Origin: Candidatus Mediterraneibacter guildfordensis
Lineage (GTDB): Bacteria > Bacillota > Clostridia > Lachnospirales > Lachnospiraceae
Direction of reading: 5' to 3'
NCBI GenBank assembly: GCA_019112735.1
Contig: DXIS01000025.1
Location: 1-54,837, forward strand
DNA: 54,837 nt
Made by a program: the position numbers and the translations under genes. This document shows, one piece after another, positions 15,339-24,257 of the stretch (positions within the stretch are counted from its first letter, which is position 1; every line of letters begins with the position of its first letter). The notes under the pieces are model-generated. The model did not search any database. It was not told the origin of the DNA and saw only the letters and a list, made by a program, of their open reading frames with translations.

Positions 15339-18204
15339 TTTCTGCCGCCGCACTTTCCTTTCTGTATTTCCGGTACACCAGCACGCACAGTCCGAGGACG
15401 ATCACTCCGACCGCCACATCAGCGCCGATCACTGCCTTGTGCCATGTGGGAAGGCCGGTATCCACGCCGTCTTCCTCATATACCCAGCTGTTGACTACGG
15501 TGTACATCACGTTCTTGCACGCCTGCCGCATATATTTCACAGAGGAAGCCGCCTCTGGATCCTGTACCACATTCGGCCCGCCTGCGTATGTGGAGAGCAT
15601 CGCGTCCACTCCGTTTGCCAGCGCCGCGTCCGCGTTCATAAATCCGTGTCCGTTATTGCGGAAGAAGTCGGTCAGTGTGAATCCTTCAAATCCCCACTCG
15701 TCGCGGAGCACCGTGTTGATCAGGCTGCTGTTCTCTCCTGACCATTTGATACCGATAAAGCTCCAGGATACCATGACTGCATGTGCGTCTCCGTCCTTTA
15801 CGCAGATCTCGAAAGGCTTCAGGTAGATTTCACGCATTGCCTGCTCGTTGGACCATACGCAGACCATCTTGGCGTTCATTTCATACATTGCAAAATGTTT
15901 TATGTATGCATATACTCCATACTCTGCGGAGCCTTTCACTGCGCCGGATGCGATATATCCTGCCAACGTTCCGTCCTCTGAGAAGTACTCATAGTTCCTT
16001 GCACCGAACGGGGTGCGGTGGGTGTTCATGCCCGGCGCGTACCATCCCGCGATGTTCATCTCGCGGCACATCCTGCCCATCATCTCGCCGTAGCTCTGCG
16101 CCAGTTCCTTGCTCCAGGTACAGGCGATCATCGTCTCTGTCGGGAACCCGATGGAACCCTCGCCTGTGAAGTTATTGTTGATGGACATGGGACCGTCCGC
16201 GTCAATGGTCTGGACTTTTCCTACGGACTCCATGGCCGGAGTCTGATATCCGGACAGGGCGATCATGTTCGTCATATCTTCCACGGTCAGTTGGTCGAGC
16301 AGCAGATCCCACCGCTCGTCGTCATAATCCGCGCCCCGCAGCTCGTTGAGCCGGATGCCGTTATCTGCGCCGGTCGTCGGCATCTCATCGTCTTCATCGA
16401 TATAGGTTGTGTAATCAAAGTTGCTGTTCAGGTGATACTGAGCCACCAGGTCGTCTGACATCACATCGGACACCGGGGCTGCCGTTGCTTCCTCATAGTT
16501 TGCAAATCCGTCTGCTCTGGAGAGATAGGTCACATCCCCTGCCACATCCTCGAACTGATTGGTGGCTGTAACCTGGTCGCTCTCGCGCTTATTGTCTCCC
16601 TCGTAGCGGATCGTTTCCGTCTGTGTATATGTTTGCTGATCCAAAACTGTGTGTGAATCACTGTTCACGGAGATGATATAATCTCCCTCTTCCAGTACAT
16701 AACATCCGTCGCCGGACATATCGTAGGAAGCCATATCTTCCGCGTCAAATGTAATTGTGATCGTCTCGGACGCGCCAGGCTCCAGCATCTGCGTCTTCTC
16801 GAAATCGATCAGGTTGGCGGTCGCTTTCTCGATGCCGCCGTTTGTGTAAGGCGGATTGTAGTAGACTTCCACCACGTCTTTGCCTGCCACGTCTCCTGTG
16901 TTTGTGACCGTCACATCAAATGTGATCTCGCCGTCATTTACAGTCAGATCACTCATCTCCTGCGCAAATGTGGTGTAGGACAGTCCGTAGCCGAAGGGGT
17001 ACTGCACAGTCGCATCGTAATCGATCGCTCCCTCGTCGTCCGCCGTCTCATAAAATTTATATCCCACATAGATCCCTTCCACGTAATTCGTAAAGGACGG
17101 GTAATAGGTCTGCGCCATGCCGGAGTTCATGCCCTCTACCGCCATGTCTTCCATATTCGAATAATGGGTTGCCTCCCAGTTGTTCCACCAGGGCGCAGCC
17201 GTCATGTCATAGATAAATGTATCTGAAGTCCTGCCGGAAGGGTTCACTTCGCCTGTAAGAATCTTTCCAAGAGCCTCAAATCCCACATTTCCCGGGCCCT
17301 GGCACCAGAGCGCCGCTTTGATCTGGTCATACTGCTCCACAAATCCAAGCTCCATCGGGTTTGCTGAATTGTAGATCACGATGACATTGTCGAAATTGCC
17401 GCACACCAGATCGACCAGGTCTTCCTCTGTCTGTGAGAGCTGAAGATAGTGTTCGCCCTCCTCGAAATCTTTGTATCCGTTCTGTTCATTGTCGTAGGAT
17501 GCAGTCGTCACATCCTTCGGCATGTCGTTGTGCCCCTCGCCTGCCACACGGGAGAGCACGATCACTGCTGTATCGGAAAAATCTTTCGCGCTCTGCATCA
17601 GTTCATCAGAATACTCCGAAGCCGGGGCTTCCGTCAGCGTCCAGTTCTGTGTGGACAGGGACATCTCCGCCCGCTCTGCGGAAAACTCATTGTAGAAATC
17701 GACCAGATCCTGATTTACATTAAATCCTGCATCTGCCAGGCTGTCGATGAGGCTTACCTTCTCGTACAAATCATTGAGTCCGCCGGATCCGGTCCCTCCG
17801 TATGCCGGATTGACTGAGGACCAGCCGAACAGGTTGATGTTGGACGGATCGCTGATCGGAAGGATTCCGTCATTTTCCAGAAGGACCATGCCTTCCTCCG
17901 CGATCTGTCCTGCGACTTCCTTTGCCTCTTCCGTCGTCTCATCGCTTGTAATCCCGCCCACTGTGGTCAGGTTGATCATGGCGTACATGGGACCGAGCAC
18001 GATCATGTTCACGATCACAATGAGCGACACAAGCATACTTAATACGGAATATTTCCGGATCATCCGCTTTTTACTCTTCTTTTTCACTTTCATACAGACG
18101 ATCATGACTATGACCGCCGCGATCCACAGCACGCCCAGCGCGATCAGATAAGGTTTGCATGTCTGAAGGACGCCGATGACGTCTTCCCATTGAATAGCTA
18201 TCAT
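15328..18204 (-). CDS. Membrane-anchored, domain-swapped GH3 glycosidase
   Basis: A 958-residue GH3 protein in permuted order: two N-terminal membrane segments (about 15-37 and 48-72), then the GH3 C-terminal sandwich domain and fibronectin-III-like domain, then the TIM-barrel catalytic domain (from about residue 610, with KHF and nucleophile Asp in FTLTDFF), and a C-terminal membrane segment (about 925-945) with a basic tail. Swapped GH3 domain order is known from some rumen beta-glucosidases. Membrane spans on both ends would hold the catalytic part at the cell surface. The start has AAGGAGG upstream. It is first in the GH3 operon, behind the repeats at 18312-18351. Confidence 0.9.
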   Translation of the reverse strand: MIAIQWEDVIGVLQTCKPYLIALGVLWIAAVIVMIVCMKVKKKSKKRMIRKYSVLSMLVSLIVIVNMIVLGPMYAMINLTTVGGITSDETTEEAKEVAGQIAEEGMVLLENDGILPISDPSNINLFGWSSVNPAYGGTGSGGLNDLYEKVSLIDSLADAGFNVNQDLVDFYNEFSAERAEMSLSTQNWTLTEAPASEYSDELMQSAKDFSDTAVIVLSRVAGEGHNDMPKDVTTASYDNEQNGYKDFEEGEHYLQLSQTEEDLVDLVCGNFDNVIVIYNSANPMELGFVEQYDQIKAALWCQGPGNVGFEALGKILTGEVNPSGRTSDTFIYDMTAAPWWNNWEATHYSNMEDMAVEGMNSGMAQTYYPSFTNYVEGIYVGYKFYETADDEGAIDYDATVQYPFGYGLSYTTFAQEMSDLTVNDGEITFDVTVTNTGDVAGKDVVEVYYNPPYTNGGIEKATANLIDFEKTQMLEPGASETITITFDAEDMASYDMSGDGCYVLEEGDYIISVNSDSHTVLDQQTYTQTETIRYEGDNKRESDQVTATNQFEDVAGDVTYLSRADGFANYEEATAAPVSDVMSDDLVAQYHLNSNFDYTTYIDEDDEMPTTGADNGIRLNELRGADYDDERWDLLLDQLTVEDMTNMIALSGYQTPAMESVGKVQTIDADGPMSINNNFTGEGSIGFPTETMIACTWSKELAQSYGEMMGRMCREMNIAGWYAPGMNTHRTPFGARNYEYFSEDGTLAGYIASGAVKGSAEYGVYAYIKHFAMYEMNAKMVCVWSNEQAMREIYLKPFEICVKDGDAHAVMVSWSFIGIKWSGENSSLINTVLRDEWGFEGFTLTDFFRNNGHGFMNADAALANGVDAMLSTYAGGPNVVQDPEAASSVKYMRQACKNVMYTVVNSWVYEEDGVDTGLPTWHKAVIGADVAVGVIVLGLCVLVYRKYRKESAAAENEK

Positions 18205-18285
18205 AACATTTTCCTCCTTACATCAGATAGTAGTCACCTGGAATTCCGAAAGACTTTTTGATGATTTTCCTCATCAGCTGTGCAT

Positions 18286-18351
18286 ATCATAGCAGAATTT
18301 CACCGGCTTTTTACAAACTCTTCACAAACTGCTCTTTTTCTGCATAAACTG
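18286..18351 (-). promoter_or_regulatory. GH3 operon promoter with three LytTR-like repeats
   Basis: On the minus strand the motif SAGTTTRTR occurs three times, at 18343-18351, 18323-18331 and 18312-18320, with start spacings of 20 and 11 bp. A TATGAT -10 lies at 18286-18291 with a weak -35 (GTAAAA) overlapped by the promoter-proximal repeat. Direct repeats upstream of a poor -35 fit LytTR-type activators, and a LytTR regulator is encoded next door. The assignment is inference. Confidence 0.5.
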
Positions 18352-18373
18352 TTTTTTACTTTATCTATATTCA

Positions 18374-18417
18374 ACAAAAAAGCGCGGGCAAAATTGTATG
18401 ATATTTACAATCCGCAC
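18374..18417 (-). terminator. Terminator after the GHKL kinase gene
   Basis: On the minus strand, after the kinase stop, a hairpin with inner stem TTGTA/TACAA and outer GCGG/CCGC pairs ends in GCTTTTTTG. It separates the two-component operon from the GH3 operon that follows. Confidence 0.55.
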
Positions 18418-18427
18418 TCGCATCCTA

Positions 18428-19756
18428 TTATGAAATTTCTCCCGGGATCAAGATCCTCAGGCTGAACCAGTTATCTTTCACATCAATTTGGACTTCGCCT
18501 TTATATTTATGCACCGTATATCTCAGACTCTTTAATCCATATCCATGCAGGCTTTTTTCCGTTTTCGTCGTCACAGGCATTCCCTGGGCAAACTCTATAT
18601 CGCCCTCATAGTAATTTTCAAACCGTATGATCAGGAAGCTCTTCTCGGAAAATGCGTCTACATGGATCATCCGTTTGTTATAGTCTTCTATCTTAAGTTC
18701 ACATTCGATCGCATTGTCCAGGGCATTTCCGAAAATGGAACAGATATCCATGACGTCCATGGAGTCAAACAGTGTCCCGTCAACAACACATGACATGTTG
18801 ATCTTATGCTGCATGCAACGCAGGTTCTTACTCGTCAGAAGCGTATCCAACACCTGGTTTCCCGTTTTGTTCATCGCCTCGTAATCATGGATTTCCTGTT
18901 CCAGCTTATCCAGGTATTCATGCCTCTGCGGCGCATTCCCGTCCGCCCTGAGGGCAATGATGTGGTTCTTCAGGTCATGGTACCGGTAATTGATCAGGTC
19001 TACCGTCCGCTGCGCCTGCTTGTACTGTTCGTACTGGCTGTGCAGGATCGTCTGGATCGTCTCCAGCTCCCGCTGGATCCGGGCAGATTTCCACTGCGAC
19101 TGATAGGCGTAAAGGATCGCAACGCCTCCCAGGTCGACCAGTGTCCTCATGTTGAATATCTCCAGGCTGTCCCTCCCCGAAAAAGGCAGGTTGACCGAAA
19201 GGAATCCCAGATTGCTGACCGCAAATATGAGCACCACTGAAATAACGACAATGACCGTTTCCCGCCGGGAAATATCCAGCCCTTCCTCATCTGAAAAAAT
19301 GCTCCGGTCAAGTCTCCATACAACAAGAAATACGATCCCGTAGACAAGGGCGACCACCGCCGCTCCCCAGAAAAATACAGACAGGCTGAACATCTCGTCT
19401 ATATAACACCAGATCTGCCATGCAAATGACGCCGCAAACTCCGATACGATAAAAGAGCTGCCGCAGAAACATACCGCGGCATTCCCTGTAGTTTCCGCGC
19501 ATATCCTGATGAAAAGATACATTAACACGACAGCCCCCGCCATACAAAGGTTCCATGCGATCCCTTCCAGCCCGTCCGTCACAGTCATATAAACGCTCTG
19601 CACCGCAAGGAAACAGGCGCTGACCGCCGCGAGCCGCATCCCTGTTATCCTGCGTCCTGTCGAAAGGATGCACACCAGGCACGCGAGCCATTCCGCAAGC
19701 GCGGTGATGATCCTGGGGATATCCGGAAAAGTTGTGATAAATGCTGCCGTCGTCAT
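18428..19756 (-). CDS. GHKL-type sensor histidine kinase (AgrC/LytS-like)
   Basis: A 442-residue kinase: N-terminal membrane domain with about six spans (residues 10-240), a coiled linker, the H box YRYHDLKNHI typical of the HPK10/GHKL group, then the N box FGNALDNAIE and GYGLKSLR. It has no large extracellular domain, so it likely senses a small or membrane ligand. Its ATG overlaps the stop of the LytTR regulator by 4 nt (ATGA). The pair lies directly upstream of the GH3 operon and probably controls it. Autoinducing peptide sensing is not supported: no agrBD-like genes are visible. Confidence 0.88.
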   Translation of the reverse strand: MTTAAFITTFPDIPRIITALAEWLACLVCILSTGRRITGMRLAAVSACFLAVQSVYMTVTDGLEGIAWNLCMAGAVVLMYLFIRICAETTGNAAVCFCGSSFIVSEFAASFAWQIWCYIDEMFSLSVFFWGAAVVALVYGIVFLVVWRLDRSIFSDEEGLDISRRETVIVVISVVLIFAVSNLGFLSVNLPFSGRDSLEIFNMRTLVDLGGVAILYAYQSQWKSARIQRELETIQTILHSQYEQYKQAQRTVDLINYRYHDLKNHIIALRADGNAPQRHEYLDKLEQEIHDYEAMNKTGNQVLDTLLTSKNLRCMQHKINMSCVVDGTLFDSMDVMDICSIFGNALDNAIECELKIEDYNKRMIHVDAFSEKSFLIIRFENYYEGDIEFAQGMPVTTKTEKSLHGYGLKSLRYTVHKYKGEVQIDVKDNWFSLRILIPGEIS

Positions 19757-20460
19757 GAGCGTTCCCCCCAGTACCGTGTCAGTTCCTGCATAAGCGGTTT
19801 CATACGGGACCTGCTGATCAAAAGTTTCTCTCCGTGGACAACGGCATATTTATCTTTTACTCCGTCAACATGCTCCAGATTGACCAGATAGCATTTATTA
19901 ATCCTTACAAAATCCATATTTTCCATCGCTGACTCCACTGATTTCAATGTCGCGGATGAGACCTCAGTCCCTTCTTTCATATGATAGGTCAGGCTGTGCC
20001 CTTCACTTTCTATATAATAGATATCAGAAAGCGCCGTCCGCACCACCCCGCCTCTGACTGGTATTGTGACCCATTTTTCACAGCGCTTTTTTAATTTTGC
20101 GACCGCGCGTCCCAGTTTCTGGACAAACGTAAAATAGGCGACCGGTTTGAGTATATAATCCAGGGCGCCGACCTCATATCCCCGGATGGCATACTGCGGG
20201 GCGTTCGTAATAAAAATAATGAAGACCGAAGAATCAATTTTGCGGATTTCCTCCGCCGCAGTCATCCCGTCAATAAATTTCATCTCAATGTCCATCAGGA
20301 TAATGTCAAACTGCGCACGGTAAAACGCGGCAATCTCATCCCCGTCGTGATAGACCGTGACCTCGATCTGCTCTCCGGATTCCTCCTTATATCTCTGCAG
20401 ATAGCCTTTCAACACAGAGATGTAATTTTCCTCATCTTCAACAATTGCTATCCTCAACAT
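19753..20460 (-). CDS. LytTR-family response regulator
   Basis: A 235-residue AgrA/LytR-type regulator: receiver domain (EDEEN acidic pocket, phosphoacceptor Asp in IILMDIEMKF, Lys in LKPVAYF) and a LytTR DNA-binding domain from about residue 135 with the RINKCYLVNLEHV motif. ATG 20460 is chosen because the receiver begins there and AGGAG is 8 nt upstream; the longer frame to 20562 encodes no known domain. It is operonic with the GHKL kinase. Candidate binding repeats are at 18312-18351. Confidence 0.9.
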   Translation of the reverse strand: MLRIAIVEDEENYISVLKGYLQRYKEESGEQIEVTVYHDGDEIAAFYRAQFDIILMDIEMKFIDGMTAAEEIRKIDSSVFIIFITNAPQYAIRGYEVGALDYILKPVAYFTFVQKLGRAVAKLKKRCEKWVTIPVRGGVVRTALSDIYYIESEGHSLTYHMKEGTEVSSATLKSVESAMENMDFVRINKCYLVNLEHVDGVKDKYAVVHGEKLLISRSRMKPLMQELTRYWGERS

Positions 20461-20545
20461 ACCCGTTCTCCTGTCCGCTGGTGAAACCTCCCAGTCTCCC
20501 TGACAGGGACATCCTCTGCACCTGTTCCGGGGTTTCACTTTTTCT

Positions 20546-21109
20546 TTACAATATCGGCTCAATAACCGCCCGGAAATACCGGTCTAACTCCTCCGGCGTC
20601 TGCTTCATCCGCCCTTTGATCCACCACAGCACCATTTCCACAAAGCTTCCGGAAATATGGTTGACCAGGAAATCCTGTGGGATACCGGCATCGTTTTCCC
20701 TGTCCCGGCCGACGAACTGGTTTTGGATCAGTTCATTTAAGCTGTCTTTGAAATACCGAAGGAAAAGCTCGCTGCTCTCGCAGGAAAGCAGGACCAGGAT
20801 ATTATGTTCATTTTCCTGCAGATGATGTAATAAATGGCAGAATACAGACTCCGGCGCATCTTTGTCTGAATAGAGCCCGTGGGTGTGGGTGCAGTCCGCC
20901 GCGCTGCTGATGATATGGTCAAAAAGCACCTCACATAAGGCTTTCAGCAGGTCGTCCTTTGTTTCAAAGTGCGCATAGAATGTCGTCCTGCCGATATTCG
21001 CAGTATCGATGATCTCCTGCACCGTGACCTTGCTGTAGCTTTTTTCCGCCAGAAGCGAACTGAACGCTGCAAAAACAGCCGCCCTTGTTTTCTGCTGCCG
21101 TCTGTCCAT
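20546..21109 (-). CDS. TetR-family transcriptional regulator
   Basis: A 187-residue TetR/AcrR repressor with the helix-turn-helix near residues 20-50 (SKVTVQEII, NIGRTTFYAHF) and a C-terminal ligand domain resembling the TetR_C_8/DhaS-like group. ATG 21109 has GGAAGGAG 5 nt upstream and is preferred to 21136. It is divergent from the metal P-type ATPase; the 207-nt gap holds a promoter and inverted repeats, so it probably represses that gene, itself or both. The ligand is unknown. Confidence 0.87.
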   Translation of the reverse strand: MDRRQQKTRAAVFAAFSSLLAEKSYSKVTVQEIIDTANIGRTTFYAHFETKDDLLKALCEVLFDHIISSAADCTHTHGLYSDKDAPESVFCHLLHHLQENEHNILVLLSCESSELFLRYFKDSLNELIQNQFVGRDRENDAGIPQDFLVNHISGSFVEMVLWWIKGRMKQTPEELDRYFRAVIEPIL

Positions 21110-21120
21110 GATAACTCCTT

Positions 21121-21243
21121 CCGTACAATTTCCCAAAAATGTTCCATACGAAACACAGCGGCCATATTATCCGTTGTATTCCCCGGGGATCCTTCCTACA
21201 ATAGATAAAGAATAAAGTGTTTGTTATCAAATCAATTGTACGG
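21121..21243. promoter_or_regulatory. Divergent control region, tetR / P-type ATPase
   Basis: A plus-strand promoter TTGTAT (21174-21179), 17-nt spacer, TACAAT (21197-21202) drives the ATPase gene. The same segment reads TTGTAG-N17-TACAAC on the minus strand and could drive tetR. CCGTACAATT (21121-21130) and AATTGTACGG (21234-21243) are perfect inverted copies flanking this promoter, one close to each gene; they are candidate operator half-sites or paired sites. Confidence 0.5.
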
Positions 21244-21316
21244 CGGCAGCAAACAGGTGTCAACAGCAATCCTGTTTGAAATGCCTTTGAAATGCCGTAG
21301 ACACGGAGGGACCATT

Positions 21317-23212
21317 ATGATAAAGAGACTTAGTGATTTTCTCGCCGGACTGCCAATGACGATAGCAGCCGGTGTATTCCTGCTGCTGGATCTGATCCCG
21401 CACCTGATGGAAGAATTTGGCGGCACGCCGACACACCTTTCCTTTCTGCCCTTTGACCCGGCGTGGGTTACCATCGTGATCAGCGGCATCCCCCTCCTAT
21501 ATCTGGCGGTATGGCGCATGATCCATAATCCCGGCATCAGCAAGATATCCTCTGCTCTTTTGATCTGCATCGCCATGTTCGCGGCAATCGCGATCGGGGA
21601 TCTGTTCGCGGCAGGGGAAGTCGCATTTATCATGGCCATCGGCGCGCTTTTGGAAGAAGCCACCACAAACCGGGCAAAAAAAGGCCTGAAAAAGCTGATC
21701 AGCCTTGCGCCGGCGAAAGCGCGCAGGCTGAGAGACGGGATTGAGGAAACAGTACCGGCAGAGGACATCCGGCAGGGGGATATCCTGCGCATCCTGCCCG
21801 GTGAAACCATCCCGGTTGACGGAAGGATCCTGAGCGGCGAAACCTCAGTTGACCAGTCGGTTATGACAGGGGAATCCCTGCCCGTCGACAAGGGCGTGGG
21901 AGAAGAGGTCTTCTGCGGTACGATCAACCGCTTTGGCTCCATCGATATTTTGGCGACAAAAGTGGGCGAAGACAGTTCCCTGCAAAAGCTGATCCGCATG
22001 GTGCAGGACGCGGAGAACCGGCAGGCCCCCATGCAGAGGATCGCGGACAAAGCCGCAAGCTGGCTGGTCCCCGTTGCCCTGCTGATCGCCATTTTTTCCT
22101 ATGTATTCACCGGGAACATCATAACCGCCGTGACCGTGCTCGTTGTGTTCTGTCCCTGCGCCCTTGTACTGGCAACGCCTACCGCGGTCATGGCTGCGAT
22201 CGGCCAGGCGACAAAACACGGCGTGATCATCAAATCCGGCGAAGCCCTCGAAAAAATGGGAAAAGTGGACACGATCGCCTTTGATAAGACCGGCACTTTG
22301 ACCTATGGACGCCTGGATGTCAGCGACGTGATCTCTTTCGACAGTTCCATCAGCGAGACAGAACTGCTCTCTCTCGCCGCTTCCGCAGAATCCAGGAGCG
22401 AACATCCCCTGGGAAAAGCGATCGTGGCCTGTGCGAAAATAAAAGAAGTCCCCTTATCCGAAACGTCTTCTTTCAAAATGACCGCAGGCAGAGGCGTTTT
22501 CGCAGCGACAGGCAGCCGCAGCCTGCTCTGCGGCAATGAAAGTTTCCTCTCGGAAAATAAAGTTCCCATCGATGACCGCATCCGTTCCACACTGGAACAG
22601 CTCCGCGCACAAGGGAAAGCCTCTGTTCTCATCGCGAAAGACCGGAAATGCATCGGCGTCATTGCGCTTTCTGATGTGCTGCGCCCGGAAGCGAAAAACA
22701 TGGTCTCCCGGCTTTCGGATATGCGCACCCGCACTGTACTGCTCACCGGCGACCACCGGAAAGCCGCCGACTATTTTGCGCAGCAGGCCGGGATCAAAGA
22801 AGTGCTCGCAGAGCTTCTGCCGGAAGAAAAAGTGCAGAGCATTAAGAGGCTGCAGGCAGAAAACCACAAAGTATGCATGATCGGCGACGGCATCAACGAT
22901 GCCCCCGCGCTGAAAACCGCTGATGTAAGCGTGGCGATGGGGAGCATGGGAAGCGATATCGCCGTAGACGCCGCGGAAATCGCCCTGATGAGCGATGATA
23001 TTTCAAAGATCCCGTATCTGAAGCAGCTGTCCAACGCAACGGTGAAGACGATCAAAGCCAGCATCACCCTGTCCATGTGCATCAACTTTGCGGCCATCGT
23101 GCTGTCCCTCATGGAAGTGCTGACGCCCACCACCGGGGCGCTGGTGCACAATGCGGGCTCCTGTTTCGTCGTGCTGATCGCCGCGCTGCTCTATGACAGG
23201 AAATTCGAGTGA
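21317..23212 (+). CDS. Heavy-metal P1B-type ATPase
   Basis: A 631-residue metal-exporting P-type ATPase: actuator TGES near residue 184, metal-site CPC in the membrane (about 280), phosphorylation motif DKTGTLT (about 322), SEHPLGKA nucleotide-binding motif and hinge GDGINDAPAL. It lacks an N-terminal HMA metal-binding domain. The last membrane segments carry TTGALVHNAGS, not the YN...MSSS signature of Cu pumps, so Zn/Cd or another divalent ion is more likely; specificity is open. ATG 21317 has GGAGGG upstream; the frame extension to 21221 covers the promoter region. Probably regulated by the divergent TetR. Confidence 0.92.
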   Translation: MIKRLSDFLAGLPMTIAAGVFLLLDLIPHLMEEFGGTPTHLSFLPFDPAWVTIVISGIPLLYLAVWRMIHNPGISKISSALLICIAMFAAIAIGDLFAAGEVAFIMAIGALLEEATTNRAKKGLKKLISLAPAKARRLRDGIEETVPAEDIRQGDILRILPGETIPVDGRILSGETSVDQSVMTGESLPVDKGVGEEVFCGTINRFGSIDILATKVGEDSSLQKLIRMVQDAENRQAPMQRIADKAASWLVPVALLIAIFSYVFTGNIITAVTVLVVFCPCALVLATPTAVMAAIGQATKHGVIIKSGEALEKMGKVDTIAFDKTGTLTYGRLDVSDVISFDSSISETELLSLAASAESRSEHPLGKAIVACAKIKEVPLSETSSFKMTAGRGVFAATGSRSLLCGNESFLSENKVPIDDRIRSTLEQLRAQGKASVLIAKDRKCIGVIALSDVLRPEAKNMVSRLSDMRTRTVLLTGDHRKAADYFAQQAGIKEVLAELLPEEKVQSIKRLQAENHKVCMIGDGINDAPALKTADVSVAMGSMGSDIAVDAAEIALMSDDISKIPYLKQLSNATVKTIKASITLSMCINFAAIVLSLMEVLTPTTGALVHNAGSCFVVLIAALLYDRKFE

Positions 23213-23307
23213 CTTGTATCCTGCCGGCCGTATGTTATATGTCATAATTGCTTCTGATCCCCTCAAGACTCTTCCACGAATCTTGAAGGGATTCGGGATC
23301 CACTGTC

Positions 23308-24114
23308 CTAACAGCACCGTTCTCCTTCTCCGTGGCCGCCGCAGTGATGCCCCTCACCATATGCGCCGCAGCGGTGGCCGTCTCCTTGCCCGTCTTCTCC
23401 GTGATGGCTGCACCGGACATCCGGGTCAAAGACAAGATTCCCTGCCAGCAGAGCCTTTACCGCTTCATCCGCATTGCCGGAGACGCCCCCGTAAAGCCTG
23501 ATGCCAGCATCGTCAAGCGCATTCTGCGCGCCCGCTCCGATCCCGCCGCAGATCAGCGTATCCACATTGAGCTCTTTCAAAAATCCCGCCAGGGCGCCAT
23601 GCCCGCTGCCGTTCGTTTCTGCCGTCCTCTCTCTGACGATCCGGCCTTCTTCTGTATCATAGATCTTAAACTGTTCCGTGTGCCCAAAATGCTGGTATAC
23701 ATTTCCGTCTTCATATGTGACTGCAATTCTCATGATATGCTCTCCCTTCATTTCCGCAATGTCACTTTTGCCCTCCGCAGCAGATGCAGCTCTACATCTT
23801 TTCCCGCAAAGAGCAGATGCATTTCCCTCACAGAGACGGTAATTTCCGCCCTTGATCATCAGCTCTTTCCCATTTACGATACTGTCTGCGATCTTCTCCC
23901 TGGCGCTCTCACAGATCTCTGTCACAGTTGTCCTGGAAATATCCATCCTCCGGGCACACTGCTCATGAGTCAGCTTTTCCAGGTCGATCAGGCGTATCAC
24001 CTCATACTCATCGACTGTAAGTATCACCATCTCATCACATGGGATCCCTCCCGGGAAAAACTGAATATAATCCGGCTCTGAACAGACTCTCCTGCATCTT
24101 CTTGGTCTTGGCAT
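23308..24114 (-). CDS. DUF134-NifX fusion with metal-rich tail
   Basis: A 268-residue fusion. Residues 1-100 are DUF134, a small helix-turn-helix-like domain starting MPRPRRCRRV with PDYIQFFPGG. Residues about 126-225 are a dinitrogenase iron-molybdenum cofactor (NifX/NifB C-terminal-like) domain starting MRIAVTYEDG. The last 35 residues are a Gly/His/Cys-rich tail (HHGEDGQGDGHRC, HHCGGHGEGERCC) that looks metal binding. Four cysteines lie in the inter-domain linker. No nitrogenase genes are present; related proteins occur in many non-fixing anaerobes. A metal or Fe-S responsive regulator is a reasonable inference. Confidence 0.85.
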   Translation of the reverse strand: MPRPRRCRRVCSEPDYIQFFPGGIPCDEMVILTVDEYEVIRLIDLEKLTHEQCARRMDISRTTVTEICESAREKIADSIVNGKELMIKGGNYRLCEGNASALCGKRCRAASAAEGKSDIAEMKGEHIMRIAVTYEDGNVYQHFGHTEQFKIYDTEEGRIVRERTAETNGSGHGALAGFLKELNVDTLICGGIGAGAQNALDDAGIRLYGGVSGNADEAVKALLAGNLVFDPDVRCSHHGEDGQGDGHRCGAYGEGHHCGGHGEGERCC

Positions 24115-24137
24115 AGCTACATCCTCCGTTTTATTTC

Positions 24138-24183
24138 CGACATATGTCGTTTATAATATAGCGCACCCTTACAGAAAATGCAA
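24138..24183 (-). promoter_or_regulatory. Promoter and palindrome upstream of DUF134-NifX gene
   Basis: On the minus strand TTGCAT (24183-24178), 17-nt spacer and TATATT (24160-24155) form a promoter. A perfect 12-bp palindrome CGACATATGTCG (24138-24149) covers the expected start of transcription, a typical operator position, possibly autoregulation through the DUF134 domain. Confidence 0.55.
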
Positions 24184-24257
24184 TCCCTTTCGGATTTTAC
24201 ACGCATATCTTTTGCATGCACACCGCCATCCGCATTAAGCTGCAAGTTCACACCGCA

